A stretch of DNA of 64,000 bases from Streptomyces shenzhenensis (GCF_021462265.1 NZ_JAJONF010000001.1:62001-126000), one strand, 5' to 3'; shown: positions 7,956 through 16,805, numbered from the stretch's first letter. The notes: generated from the letters alone by a model not told the origin. A program made the numbers and translations.

Positions 7956-8759
7956 ATGAGACGTTCCCGAATTACGGCATACGTGACTTCACTCCTCCTC
8001 GCCACCGGCCTCGCCCTCACCGGGGCGGCCGCGACCGAAGCACAGGCCGCGACCGGGGGCTATGTGGCACTCGGCGACTCGTACTCGTCCGGCGTCGGCG
8101 CCGGCAGCTACATCAGCTCAAGTGGCAGCTGCGACCGCAGCACCAACGCCTACCCCTACCTGTGGAACGCCGCCCACAGCCCGTCCTCGTTCTCGTTCCT
8201 CGCCTGTTCGGGCGCCACCACCGACGATGTGCTCTCCAGCCAGCTCGGCACCCTCAGCTCCTCGACCGCCCTGGTCTCCATCAGCATCGGCGGCAACGAC
8301 GCGGGCTTCGCGGACATCATGACGACCTGTGTGCTCAGCTCCGACAGCACCTGCCTGTCCCGCATCAGCACCGCGGAGGCCTACGTCGACTCCACCCTCC
8401 CCGGCAAACTCGACAACGTCTACGACGCGATCAGCGCCAAGGCCCCCAACGCCAAGGTCGTCGTCCTCGGCTACCCCCGCTTCTACCTGCTGGGCACCAC
8501 CTGTCTCGGTCTCTCCACGGCCAAGCGCACCGCCATCAACAACGCCGCCGACTACATCGACACCGCGATCGCCAAGCGCGCGGCCGACCACGGGTTCACC
8601 TTCGGCGACGTCCGCTCCGCGTTCTCCAGCCACGAGATCTGCTCCGGCAGCTCCTGGCTGCACAGCGTCAACTGGCTGGCCATCACCGAGTCGTACCATC
8701 CCACCGCGGGCGGCCACTCCGGCGCCTATCTGCCGGTCCTGACCGCCAACGCTTCCTGA
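7956..8759 (+). CDS. Secreted SGNH/GDSL lipase-esterase
   Basis: 267 residues, of the S. rimosus lipase type from memory. Signal peptide residues 1-31 (cleavage near AQA). Block I is ALGDSYSSG with nucleophile Ser42, block II is ACSGATT (Gly86), block III is IGGNDAGF with Asn114, block V is ESYHPT with His248; in this branch an Asp/backbone carbonyl completes the site. Six cysteines at 59, 84, 125, 133, 183 and 229 fit three disulfides, as known for the family. Start ATG has GGGAGG seven bases upstream. It is convergent with the kinase gene, whose stop is only three bases from this stop. It would hydrolyse esters and lipids outside the cell. Confidence 0.92.
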   Translation: MRRSRITAYVTSLLLATGLALTGAAATEAQAATGGYVALGDSYSSGVGAGSYISSSGSCDRSTNAYPYLWNAAHSPSSFSFLACSGATTDDVLSSQLGTLSSSTALVSISIGGNDAGFADIMTTCVLSSDSTCLSRISTAEAYVDSTLPGKLDNVYDAISAKAPNAKVVVLGYPRFYLLGTTCLGLSTAKRTAINNAADYIDTAIAKRAADHGFTFGDVRSAFSSHEICSGSSWLHSVNWLAITESYHPTAGGHSGAYLPVLTANAS

Positions 8760-8762
8760 GTT

Positions 8763-10400
8763 CTAGCCCGAACTCGAAGGCGAAGGCGAAGGCGAAGCCG
8801 ATGAGGAGGCCCCGCCGGTCGGGGTCTCCGTCGTGCTGGTGCAGGTCACCGAGAACGGCACCGAGTTGGACGTCGTCTCCACCGGGCTGCGCACCTCGAC
8901 GGCGATCGCGTCGCGCAGTGTCCCGCTGCCGGACCAGGTCGTCACGGTCACCCTCGTCTGCCGGGTCTTCCCGCCGCCGTCCGGGAAGGACAGCGTCTTC
9001 CAGCCCTGGTCGTTGAGCGTCCCGTTCTTCAGCACCCACCGGTACCGCACGTCCGCGGGCACGCTCCCCACCGTGAACGTCGCCGTGAACGTCGGCGCCT
9101 GCGCGGACGACGGCGGGCAGGCCCCCGAGTAGTCCGTACCGGACCCGGCCACACTGACCTTCACGCTCTGCGCGGGCGCGCTGCTGCTCGCGGACGCCGA
9201 CGGGGACCCGGACCTGGTCGTGCTGCTCCGGCTGGGCGCCGGGGAGCTGAGGCTGCTGGCCGACTGGCCGGCACCGGCGTCGCCGCCGCCACTGCCGCCG
9301 TTGTTCCGGTGGAGAAGGGCGTACGTCAGCCCGCCGAGCGCGAGGGCGACCAGTACCAGGCCGATGATCAGCACGGTGCCGGCCCTGCGGTTGCCTTCGT
9401 GGTCCGAGGCCGGCGGCCGGATGTCCGTCGGGGTGGGCAGCGGGGGCGTGGGCGAGGACGGCCGAGGCTGCCGGGCGACGCGGGTCGGGGCCTCGTACGG
9501 TGCCGGGACCGGGACGGTGACGGCTGTGCTCGGGGTGCCCCCGGCCGCGATCAACCGCAGGTCGCGCTCGGCCTGGTCGGCCGACAGCCGCTGCGCCGGG
9601 TCCTTGCGGAGCAGCCCCTCGATGACGGGGGCGAGCGGCCCGGCCCGGTACGGCGGCGGCAACTCCTCGTCCACCACGGCCCGCAGGGTGTTCAGCGGGG
9701 TGTTCTGCCGGAACGGCGAGGCGCCCTCCACCGCCGCGTACAGCAGCACCCCGAGCGACCACAGGTCGGACTCGGGGCCGAACGCCCGTCCGAGCGCCCG
9801 CTCCGGGGCGAGGAACTCCGGTGAGCCGATCACCTCGCCGGTCATGGTCAGCGCCGAGCTGCCCTCGACCGTGGCGATCCCGAAGTCGGTGAGCACCACC
9901 CGGCCGTCGTTCGACAGCAGCACGTTGCCGGGCTTCACGTCCCGGTGCAGCACCCCGGCGGCGTGCGCGGAGCGCAGCGCGGACAGCACCTCGGCGCCGA
10001 TGCCCGCCGCCCGCTGCGGCGACATCGGGCCCTCCGCCTCCAGCACGTCGGCCAGGGACACGCCCGGGACCAACTCCATGACGATCCAGGGCCGTCCGCC
10101 CTCCACCGCCACGTCGTACACCGTGACGACATTGCGGTTCGCGACCCGGGCCGCGGCCCAGGCCTCGCGTTCCAGACGGGCGTACATCCGCTCGACGTCG
10201 GAGCCGGGCAGCCCGGCGGGCGCCCGCACCTCCTTGACGGCGACGTCACGGCCCAGCACCTCGTCGCGGGCCCGCCACACGGTTCCCATGCCGCCCTCGC
10301 CCAGCGGGGACAGCAGTCGGTAGCGGCCCGCGATCACTCGCTCACGACCCGGCTCTTCGGTCACGGGTGCCCCCCACGGCAGCTCGCGCGAATTCATCAC
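8763..10400 (-). CDS. Membrane Ser/Thr protein kinase (PknB family) with extracellular domain
   Basis: 545 residues from GTG 10400 (ATG 10397 is an alternative). The cytoplasmic kinase has the glycine loop LGEGGMGTV (33-41), ATP Lys56, HRDVKPGN with catalytic Asp154, DFG (172-174) and the APE-like APE at 198-200. A Pro-rich linker (about 290-335) leads to one membrane span (341-363). Outside is a Ser/Gly-rich stalk, then a roughly 110-residue domain with Cys428 and Cys520 likely bridged, and a Ser/Pro tail encoded by short repeats. There are no PASTA repeats. It starts 9 bases after the NicO gene stop and is the last gene of the DUF4331-TPR-NicO operon, suggesting a sensor for that envelope system. 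Confidence 0.88.
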   Translation of the reverse strand: MMNSRELPWGAPVTEEPGRERVIAGRYRLLSPLGEGGMGTVWRARDEVLGRDVAVKEVRAPAGLPGSDVERMYARLEREAWAAARVANRNVVTVYDVAVEGGRPWIVMELVPGVSLADVLEAEGPMSPQRAAGIGAEVLSALRSAHAAGVLHRDVKPGNVLLSNDGRVVLTDFGIATVEGSSALTMTGEVIGSPEFLAPERALGRAFGPESDLWSLGVLLYAAVEGASPFRQNTPLNTLRAVVDEELPPPYRAGPLAPVIEGLLRKDPAQRLSADQAERDLRLIAAGGTPSTAVTVPVPAPYEAPTRVARQPRPSSPTPPLPTPTDIRPPASDHEGNRRAGTVLIIGLVLVALALGGLTYALLHRNNGGSGGGDAGAGQSASSLSSPAPSRSSTTRSGSPSASASSSAPAQSVKVSVAGSGTDYSGACPPSSAQAPTFTATFTVGSVPADVRYRWVLKNGTLNDQGWKTLSFPDGGGKTRQTRVTVTTWSGSGTLRDAIAVEVRSPVETTSNSVPFSVTCTSTTETPTGGASSSASPSPSPSSSG

Positions 10401-10409
10401 AAACGTAAC

Positions 10410-12116
10410 TCAGAGGAACGCGGATGCGGCCCCCTTGAGCACCAGTCCGGCGCCCAGGGCCACGACCACGAGCGCCGAGGCGAGCGGGGTGGTCCTGCGG
10501 ACCAGTGTGGCGATGGGGTGGGCGGTCCAGCGCGGGCGTTTGTCCATCACCTGAGTCATTCCCGTACCCAGCTTGACGACGGCGAACCCGGCGGCGGTCA
10601 GCGTCAGCGCGAGACCGACGCCGTAGGCGACGACGAGAAGCAGCCCGAACCAGGCATGGCCGAGGGCGGCGGCACCGACGAGCACGACGACGGCGGAGGG
10701 GCTGGGGACGAGGCCGCCGGCGAAGCCGAGGAGGACGGTGCCGCGGAGGGTGGGGGCCGTGGGGTGGGTGTGGGTGTGGCCGCCGTGCGTGTGCGGCGGG
10801 TTGGTGTGGCCGTCAGCGGGGGCTGCGCCCCCGGACCCCGCTTCGGCCTGAACGGCTTCGTCCTCAAACGCCGGACGGGCTGAAGGATGTGGCTGAGCGC
10901 CGTGGTCGTGATGGTGCTGAAGGGCCTGGTCCTCGAACGTCGGACGGGCTGAAGGATGTGGCTGAGCGCCGTGGTCGTGATCGTGCGTGTGGGCGCCGAC
11001 CAGGGCCGGTTCTCGCTTCTCGGCCGGGGCGTGAGCGTGATCGTGATCGTGGTGGTGGTGATGGTGGTGGCCGTGGGCATGCGCCTGCTCGTGGGTCCTG
11101 TTCCGCCAGGCCCTGCGGGTCAGGTTCGCGCCCGCGGCGAGGACCGTGAGGCCGCTCGCGATGCCCAGCCAGGCGATCACCGAGGGCGTGGCCGCCGAGC
11201 CCGCTGTCACCAGGACGCCGAGGGCGACCACGCCCAGGGTGTGGGTGACCGTGACCGACGCGGCCAGCGGGAGGACGTCACGGAGGCGGGCGCGGCCGCC
11301 CCGGGCCGCCGCGGTCGCCGCCATCAGGGTCTTGCCGTGGCCCGGTGCGAGGGCGTGCATCGCGCCGAGGCCGATCGCGATGAACAGTGCCAGCGCCGCG
11401 AAGCCGACGGTGAGGTGATGGCGGGCGACCAGGTCGGTCAGGGCCTGGGTCCAGCGGTCGATGCCCCGGGGGAGGATCTCGGCCCCCGGGGTGGCCTGCT
11501 GTTCCTGGGCGAGGGCGGGGCCGCCCGGCCGTACCCGGACGGCGGCGCTGGTGATGTCGGCGGGGGAGGAGAGCAGGTCCTTGGGGTAGCTGGTGAGTTC
11601 GTGGGAGACGGACGTCTTCGGTACGTCCGTCTTCGTCAGCGTCATCCGGTCGCCGCGCGCAGTGATCTCCCGCCAGCCGGGGCCGGAGTCGGTGCCCGCG
11701 CTGTGGAAGGCCAGGGTGACGGCGGAGCCCTTCGGGAGCGGCGCGGTGAACCTGCACGACACCCGCAGAGTGTTCAGACCCGCCTGGCCGGGACGCAGTT
11801 CGGCACGGCTGGTGGTGACGGCCAGGGGCGTGGCCGTGCCGTCGACGGTGAGCCTGCTGCCGTCCGCCGCCGTCGTGCAGCGCTGCTCGGCCCACTTGGC
11901 GGTGCCCAGCCGCTTCAGATCGGGTTTGGCCTGGGTCGCCGGGATCTCGGCGAGGTCCTCGAAGTGGTCGACGCGGAGCTGTCCGGGGGCGGCGACGAGA
12001 CCGTCGTACTTGTTGACGGTGAAGTTGCCGAGTGGGTGGGCGCTCGCGGCCGTGGCGGGGAGAAGGGCCAGGGCGCAGGCCGTGGTGAAGAGGGCGGCGA
12101 TCCGGCGCAGGTTCAC
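10410..12116 (-). CDS. NicO/RcnA-type nickel-cobalt exporter with periplasmic domain and His-rich loop
   Basis: 568 residues from GTG 12116, whose GTGA overlaps the TPR gene stop. A signal peptide (1-26, cleavage at ASA) is followed by an extracytoplasmic domain opening HPLGNFTVNKYDG (27-215). Then six predicted membrane spans: the first pair carries HALAPGHGKT (254-263), the metal motif of the NicO family. Between spans 3 and 4 lies a 110-residue cytoplasmic loop (342-451) with more than 30 histidines, as in RcnA-like exporters. The loop holds a 23-residue tandem repeat and a stretch that appears to derive from a dispersed repeat. It would remove Ni or Co, or deliver them to an envelope partner. 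Operon position: third of four. Confidence 0.82.
   Translation of the reverse strand: MNLRRIAALFTTACALALLPATAASAHPLGNFTVNKYDGLVAAPGQLRVDHFEDLAEIPATQAKPDLKRLGTAKWAEQRCTTAADGSRLTVDGTATPLAVTTSRAELRPGQAGLNTLRVSCRFTAPLPKGSAVTLAFHSAGTDSGPGWREITARGDRMTLTKTDVPKTSVSHELTSYPKDLLSSPADITSAAVRVRPGGPALAQEQQATPGAEILPRGIDRWTQALTDLVARHHLTVGFAALALFIAIGLGAMHALAPGHGKTLMAATAAARGGRARLRDVLPLAASVTVTHTLGVVALGVLVTAGSAATPSVIAWLGIASGLTVLAAGANLTRRAWRNRTHEQAHAHGHHHHHHHDHDHAHAPAEKREPALVGAHTHDHDHGAQPHPSARPTFEDQALQHHHDHGAQPHPSARPAFEDEAVQAEAGSGGAAPADGHTNPPHTHGGHTHTHPTAPTLRGTVLLGFAGGLVPSPSAVVVLVGAAALGHAWFGLLLVVAYGVGLALTLTAAGFAVVKLGTGMTQVMDKRPRWTAHPIATLVRRTTPLASALVVVALGAGLVLKGAASAFL
10812..10990. repeat. Dispersed repeat absorbed in frame; 69-base tandem duplication
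   Basis: TCCTCAAACGCCGGACGGGC (10861-10880) recurs as TCCTCGAACGTCGGACGGGC (10930-10949), period 69 bases or 23 codons, with matching flanks. The same block together with the hairpin GGGGGCTGCGCCCCC just to its left matches, from memory, a very common Streptomyces intergenic element. Here it is read through by the exporter gene as the residues PSARPAFEDEAVQAEAG. Confidence 0.7.
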
Positions 12117-13522
12117 TTCGCGGCCTCCAGCGCCTTGCGGGCCGCACGGGCGCCCAGCGGGGAGAAGCCCGGGTTGAGGTCGAGGGCCTTGGCGAGGGCG
12201 GCCCGGCCGGCCGCCTTCTCGCCGCCCGCCAGCTCGATCATGCCCAGGTGGTAGAGGAAGGAGGCGTTGTGATAGCCGGTGGCAGTGGCCTGCCGGGCGT
12301 AGGGCAGTGCCTCCTTGTCCTTGCCGTTGACATGCAGGGCCCAGGCCAGCGCGTCCGCGGTGTGCACGGTGTGACGGCGGGCCCACTCGGTGCGCGCGGC
12401 CTTCAGCGCCTCGGCCCTGTTGCCGTGGTCGGCGGCGGCGAGGGCGGTGTCGAGGTCGGCGTTGACGCCGTTGGCGCGGGCGAGCGCGATCCAGGCCTCG
12501 ACGAGGGCGTACTGGTTCTCGGCCCTCTCCTTGTCGCCCTTGGCGCCCCGGTCCTCGTACAACTCGCCGAGCTCGACCAGGGGCTGGGGCAGGGGGTAGC
12601 GGGAGACGACCAGTTCCATGCCCTTGATGGCGTCGGCCCGGTCGCCGGTCGCCGCCTGGGCGCGGGCCCGGCCCTCCAGCGCCGGAAGGTAGTTCTCGTC
12701 GGCGGCCAGGGCACGGGCGTAGTAGTTCAGCGCGCTCTTGTAGTCGCCCTGGTTCCAGGCGAGCAGACCGAGCTGGGCGGCCACGTAGGAGATGTCGCCC
12801 TTCGACGTGGCCGTGGCCAGTGCCTGCGTCAGCACCCGCCGGGCGCCCCGCACGTCACCGCGCAGCTCCCGCACATACGCGTACCGCGTGAACACCGGTA
12901 CGCCGGGCTTGCGTTGGTCGGCGAGGTCGGCCGCCTTGCTCGCCTCGTCGTAGCGGCCGAGCTCGACCAGGGCGTCGATTCGCGAGGACAGGGCGTTTGC
13001 GTTGTACGCGTTCTGCTTCAGGGCCTGGTCGGCGTAGGTGAGCGCCGGCGCGAACTCGTGCCGGGCGGCGGCGAGCGCGGCCTCGGCGGCCAGCGCCTGG
13101 TCGTTGTCCGGGGTGATCAGGAGCGCGCGCTTGAGGGCCTTCTCGGCCTGCGGGTAGCGGGACGGGTCGCCCTTGGTGCGCGCCTGCTCGACGTAGGCGA
13201 GGCCGAGGGTGGCCCAGCTGTCGGAGTCCTTCGGCTGGGTGCGGAGGTGTGCCTGGAGAGAGGCGATCGTGGTGTCGAGGTCGCCGCTCGCCAGCAGCGC
13301 CGGGTCCACCGCGCTCGACGTGGCCACCGCCGCCGTACCGCTGTCCCCGTCGGACCCGAAGGCGATCGCCCCGCCGGTCAGCGCGATCGCCATCAGCACG
13401 GCGGAGCCGGCGAGTCGGGCCCGCCGCCGGTTCCGCCCCGCGGCGGCGAACCGGCGCAGGGCGGCGACGCGCTCGTCGTCCTTGGTCTCGGCGGGCTGCT
13501 TGTCGTTCGTACCCGGGGCCAT
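12113..13522 (-). CDS. Tetratricopeptide repeat membrane protein
   Basis: 469 residues from ATG 13522 (MAPGTNDKQP), with GGAGA before it. A charged cytoplasmic start of about 35 residues is followed by one membrane span (about 37-55) and an extracytoplasmic region of about ten TPR units: ATLGLAYVEQARTKGD, AEAALAAARHEFAPALTYA, LSSRIDALVELGRYDEA, LGLLAWNQGDYKSALNYYA and so on to the end (LYHLGMIELAGGEKAA). TPRs bind other proteins, so it probably scaffolds the DUF4331 protein and the NicO exporter domain. The longer open frame to 13690 runs into a repeat and has no start signal. Second gene of the operon. Confidence 0.82.
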   Translation of the reverse strand: MAPGTNDKQPAETKDDERVAALRRFAAAGRNRRRARLAGSAVLMAIALTGGAIAFGSDGDSGTAAVATSSAVDPALLASGDLDTTIASLQAHLRTQPKDSDSWATLGLAYVEQARTKGDPSRYPQAEKALKRALLITPDNDQALAAEAALAAARHEFAPALTYADQALKQNAYNANALSSRIDALVELGRYDEASKAADLADQRKPGVPVFTRYAYVRELRGDVRGARRVLTQALATATSKGDISYVAAQLGLLAWNQGDYKSALNYYARALAADENYLPALEGRARAQAATGDRADAIKGMELVVSRYPLPQPLVELGELYEDRGAKGDKERAENQYALVEAWIALARANGVNADLDTALAAADHGNRAEALKAARTEWARRHTVHTADALAWALHVNGKDKEALPYARQATATGYHNASFLYHLGMIELAGGEKAAGRAALAKALDLNPGFSPLGARAARKALEAAK

Positions 13523-13544
13523 GCCCTCTCCTAGTAGCTGTTCG

Positions 13545-13700
13545 CGTGGGGCGGCGCGGCCCGCGCCGTGGGGGATTGAGTGGGTGCGGGCCGCGCCAGT
13601 ACATGAGGGGCGTGAATCGATCGCCCCGTAAGGGGTGCGGGGCTGTGATGGATGTGCGACTACCGTCGCGCGGGCGCGATCAGCCACCACCGACCCGCGG
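13545..13700. repeat. Hairpin repeat family member (copy a)
   Basis: CGCCCC-GTAA-GGGGTG and the adjoining GCGGGGCTGTGATGGATGTGC and CCGTCGCGCGGGCGCGATCA text match, with differences, the 132-base unit repeated at 31.8-32.2 kb. It fills the gap between the DUF4331 stop and the TPR start, so it may reduce read-through into the rest of the operon. Confidence 0.55.
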
Positions 13701-13729
13701 TCACCCAGCTGCCCTTGCCGGAACGGCGA

Positions 13730-15256
13730 CTAGTACGGCCGCCGCATCCGACGCCGCCACCAGCCGAACCCGGTGCCGATCAGCAGCACGCCCGCCGCAC
13801 CCGCGGCCGCCGACCCGGCGATCAGTGTCGTGTTGCTGTCACCGGAACCGGTCAGGGCGTCGCCCAGCGCGCTCTTCGTGCTGCTCTGGGCCGCGCTCTT
13901 GGCGAGCGCACCGCGCGAGCCGGACGTCGGCTCGGCCACGTACGGGAAGTACTTCTCGAAGCCCTTGTCGTTCTTGTCGACCGCGTCGCCCAGGTCGTTC
14001 TTGGAACCGACCAGTTCGCCCTCCATGACCTGGAGCGCCTCGTCGATCACGTCGTCGGTGAGCCGGCGCCCGTTCGGGAAGCCCGCGTTGTCGCCGTCCA
14101 GGACACCGAGCCGCTTGGGCTTGGCGGTGGGCTTGATGGACGTGTTCAGGCGGAGCATCTCCGACGGCTTCGCCTGCGGCTGCTCCGTGTTGAGGCCCTT
14201 GACGCCCGTGAGGAACACGCTGACGAGGTCGTTGCGGGGCTCGGACGGCGCCTTGATGTTGTAGATCTGCTGGATCAGCTTCGGCAGTTCCGGGTTGGTG
14301 ACGTTCTTCAGGAACTGCGCGTCGTCCTTCGGCTGGGACGCGTTGAACCTGTCCTTGTCCTTCTGCGGGTTGACGACCTCGTTGACCAACGGGTTGCCCA
14401 GGCGCGAGACCTGCGCGTAGTAGCCCTGCGCGTTCCTGCGCTGGGTCGTCGCGTAGACGCCGACGGTCGGACGCGACGCCGACTGCCGGATCAGGGAGTT
14501 CGGCACCTGGAGCGCGATCGTGTTGACGTTGTAGCCCTTGAGGGTGTCCCGCCCGACCTCGGAGAGGTTGCCGCCGTACAGCAGGTCGAAGACGCGCAGG
14601 TCGGCGAAGAACGGGTCGTCGGCCTGGCCGGCGAAGGTCGCGCCGCCGTTCGCCGTCTTGTAGATGGCCTGGGAGCGCAGCTTCGCGTAGTCGGGCATCG
14701 ACGCCTTGCCGACGTCCGAGGGAGCCGCCGGGACGTTGTCGGCGATCCGCGTCCGGTACTGCTGCCTGCCGTTCTTCAGCTTGATGAGGTCGAGGTCGTA
14801 CGACTGCGTGACGTTCAGGTCGGGGTCGTTCAGGCTGTCGACCACGCCCGTGTTGTAGAGGAACGTGTTCTTGTTCTTGATCTTGGTACGGAAGGTGTAA
14901 CGGAAGATCAGGTCGTCCAGCGCGTCACCGTTGTTGTCGATGTGGATGTCGTACTGGGCGTCGTCGGCGAACTGGTAGAAGTTCGGGCCGCCGGCCGGCT
15001 CCTCGAAGGGGATGTAGTCCGACACGATCGTCGTGGTGTCGGGCTTGTCCGGGCTGACGAACGCGTACAGGTCGGTGTTGTCGTACTGCGGAGTGCCCGA
15101 GATGAGCGGGGCCTCCCGGTGGGAGGAGGCGGAGGCCGCCCCCGGTTCCAGCGCGGCGACGCTGGCGGCTGTGATCCCACCGGTGGCCAGTGCCCCACAG
15201 ATGAGCGTGACGAGGCCCTTGCGCCGCGCGCCGCTCCTGGAGTTTAGAGGTGTCAT
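13730..15256 (-). CDS. DUF4331 family secreted, membrane-anchored protein
   Basis: 508 residues. Signal peptide about 1-43 (ASASSHREAP, where SSHREAPLI is the DUF4331 opening). Family blocks seen: DNTDLYAFVSPD, FEEPAGGPNFY, IHIDNNGDALDD, TFRTKIKN and NTIALQVP. The C terminus has a Thr/Ser linker, a hydrophobic span (about 478-498) and a basic tail (RRRMRRPY), a sortase-like architecture but without an LPXTG motif. The acidic IDNNGDALDD stretch could bind calcium. Role unknown; it is first in the operon with TPR, NicO and kinase genes and lies behind a SigK-like promoter, divergent from a sigma/anti-sigma pair. Confidence 0.85.
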   Translation of the reverse strand: MTPLNSRSGARRKGLVTLICGALATGGITAASVAALEPGAASASSHREAPLISGTPQYDNTDLYAFVSPDKPDTTTIVSDYIPFEEPAGGPNFYQFADDAQYDIHIDNNGDALDDLIFRYTFRTKIKNKNTFLYNTGVVDSLNDPDLNVTQSYDLDLIKLKNGRQQYRTRIADNVPAAPSDVGKASMPDYAKLRSQAIYKTANGGATFAGQADDPFFADLRVFDLLYGGNLSEVGRDTLKGYNVNTIALQVPNSLIRQSASRPTVGVYATTQRRNAQGYYAQVSRLGNPLVNEVVNPQKDKDRFNASQPKDDAQFLKNVTNPELPKLIQQIYNIKAPSEPRNDLVSVFLTGVKGLNTEQPQAKPSEMLRLNTSIKPTAKPKRLGVLDGDNAGFPNGRRLTDDVIDEALQVMEGELVGSKNDLGDAVDKNDKGFEKYFPYVAEPTSGSRGALAKSAAQSSTKSALGDALTGSGDSNTTLIAGSAAAGAAGVLLIGTGFGWWRRRMRRPY

Positions 15257-15296
15257 GCCGTCCGTCCCTCGGTCCCAACTTGCTTGACGGACGGGT

Positions 15297-15324
15297 ATAC
15301 GGAGCGGCGGGGCCGTTTGGATTG
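15297..15324 (-). promoter_or_regulatory. SigK-like ECF promoter for the DUF4331 operon
   Basis: On the reverse strand CAATCC (15319-15324) and CCGTAT (15297-15302) are separated by 16 bases. The mycobacterial SigK consensus is CCATCC, 16-17 bases, CCGAAT, so each hexamer matches at five of six positions. It lies about 40 bases ahead of the DUF4331 start and the adjacent sigma factor pairs with an RskA-type anti-sigma. Confidence 0.5.
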
Positions 15325-15462
15325 GTCAGCGGAAAGAAAATCTTTTTTCGTGGTCAACCCGCGTTTCGGGCGCTCGCGTACGTACTTCTGCCGGAGGTGT
15401 GTCAGTTGCGAATGCCTGGTGTGGGAGGACGGGCCGGGTGCGGCCACAGGAGGGGGGACGGG

Positions 15463-16005
15463 GTGGAGGCGGACGAACTGCTGGTGCTGGTCGCCGGAGG
15501 CGACCAGAAGGCGTTCGAGGACCTCTACGGACTTGTGTCCGGTCCGGTGTTCGGGCTCGTGCGACGCGTGGTCCGCGACCCCGCCCAGTCCGAGGAGGTG
15601 GCCCAGGAGGTGCTGCTCGAACTCTGGCGCTCCGCGGCCAGATTCGACCCCGGCCGGGGCAGTGCCCTGTCCTGGGTCCTCACCCTCGCCCACCGCCGCG
15701 CCGTCGACCGGGTGCGCAGCGCCCGCGCGGCCGGCGAACGCGAACAGCGCGAGGCCCTGCGCGCCGGCGAACCCGCCTTCGACCAGGTCGCCGAGACGGT
15801 GGAGGCCGGCCTGGAGCGTGAATGGGTGCGCCGCTGCCTGGACCGCCTCACCGCCCTGCAGCGCCAGTCCGTCACACTCGCCTACTACGACGGCTACACC
15901 TACCGTGAGGTCGCCGAGCGGCTCAAGCTGCCGCTGGGCACGGTCAAGACCCGGATGCGCGACGGACTCACCCGGATGCGTGACTGCCTGGGAGGCACCG
16001 CATGA
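15463..16005 (+). CDS. ECF sigma factor, SigK-like
   Basis: 180 residues from GTG 15463, chosen because AGGAGG (15448-15453) lies nine bases upstream and the length is right; ATG 15412 would add 17 residues with no similarity. Region 2 covers about 20-85 (DLYGLVSGPVFGLVRRVV, EEVAQEVLLELWRSA, WVLTLAHRRAVDRVRS) and region 4 about 120-175 (LTALQRQSVTLAYYDGYT, EVAERLKLPLGTVKTRM). Its ATGA overlap with the anti-sigma gene implies strict co-translation. Likely controls the divergent DUF4331 operon. Confidence 0.9.
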   Translation: MEADELLVLVAGGDQKAFEDLYGLVSGPVFGLVRRVVRDPAQSEEVAQEVLLELWRSAARFDPGRGSALSWVLTLAHRRAVDRVRSARAAGEREQREALRAGEPAFDQVAETVEAGLEREWVRRCLDRLTALQRQSVTLAYYDGYTYREVAERLKLPLGTVKTRMRDGLTRMRDCLGGTA

Positions 16006-16805
16006 GTCTCGTCGGCCGCCTGCTGCACCGCGAGGACCTGCACTCGCTGGCCCCGCCCTACGCCCTCGACGCCCTGGACGCCGGTGAACGGCGGCGCTTC
16101 GAGAGGCATCTCAAGGACTGCGACCGGTGTGCCGGCGAGGTCCGGGCGCTGACCGAGGACGCGGTGCGGCTCGCCTGGTCGACGGCGGCCCCGCCGCCGC
16201 TCGCGATGCGCGACCGGGTGCTGGCCGCCGTACGCGCCACCCCGCAGGAGCCGGCCCTGGGCCAGGAGCGCGTGCCCAATCTGCCGCCGCACGTCTGGGG
16301 CGCGCAGCCCCCGCCGCCGCGCCGGCGGCCGCGTCCGCTGTTCGTGCCGTTCGCCACCGCCACCGCGGCCGCCGCGCTGGTCGTCGCCTCACTGTTCGCG
16401 GTGCAGGCCGACCGGACCCAGGAGCAGCTCGACGCCGCGCGCTCCCAGTCACGTGAGATCGCCCACGTGCTGGCCGCGACGGACGCCCGCGCGACCAGCT
16501 ACCAGGACGCCCAGGGCCGGAGTATCGGAGCGGTGGCCTCCGCTTCGGAGGGGCGGGCCGTCGTCACGCTCAGCGGATACGGCACCCCGGCGAACGGCCG
16601 GGTGCACCAGCTCTGGCTCATGCGCCCCCGTGTGCAACCGCGCTCCCTCGGGCTCTTCAAGGCCGGCACGCCCCTGGTCGCGACAGGGCTGAGCAGGTCC
16701 GCGACGTCACTCGCCGTGACCGTCGAGCCCGCCGGAGGGTCAGCGCAGCCCACCAGTCAGCCAGTTGTCCAACTCGCCCTGGAATCGGTCGGATTCGGAA
16801 AGTAA
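16002..16805 (+). CDS. Membrane anti-sigma factor, RskA-like
   Basis: 267 residues. The cytoplasmic N-terminal anti-sigma domain has the zinc-type motif HLKDCDRC (His36, Cys40, Cys43), preceded by YALDALDAGERRRFERHL. A Pro/Arg-rich linker leads to one membrane span (about 113-134). The outer domain (about 150-265) matches RskA: GRAVVTLSGYGTPANGRVHQ and LWLMRP, with a Ser/Thr-rich end. ATG overlaps the sigma stop by four bases. It should hold the sigma factor at the membrane until an outside signal triggers proteolysis. Confidence 0.88.
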   Translation: MSLVGRLLHREDLHSLAPPYALDALDAGERRRFERHLKDCDRCAGEVRALTEDAVRLAWSTAAPPPLAMRDRVLAAVRATPQEPALGQERVPNLPPHVWGAQPPPPRRRPRPLFVPFATATAAAALVVASLFAVQADRTQEQLDAARSQSREIAHVLAATDARATSYQDAQGRSIGAVASASEGRAVVTLSGYGTPANGRVHQLWLMRPRVQPRSLGLFKAGTPLVATGLSRSATSLAVTVEPAGGSAQPTSQPVVQLALESVGFGK

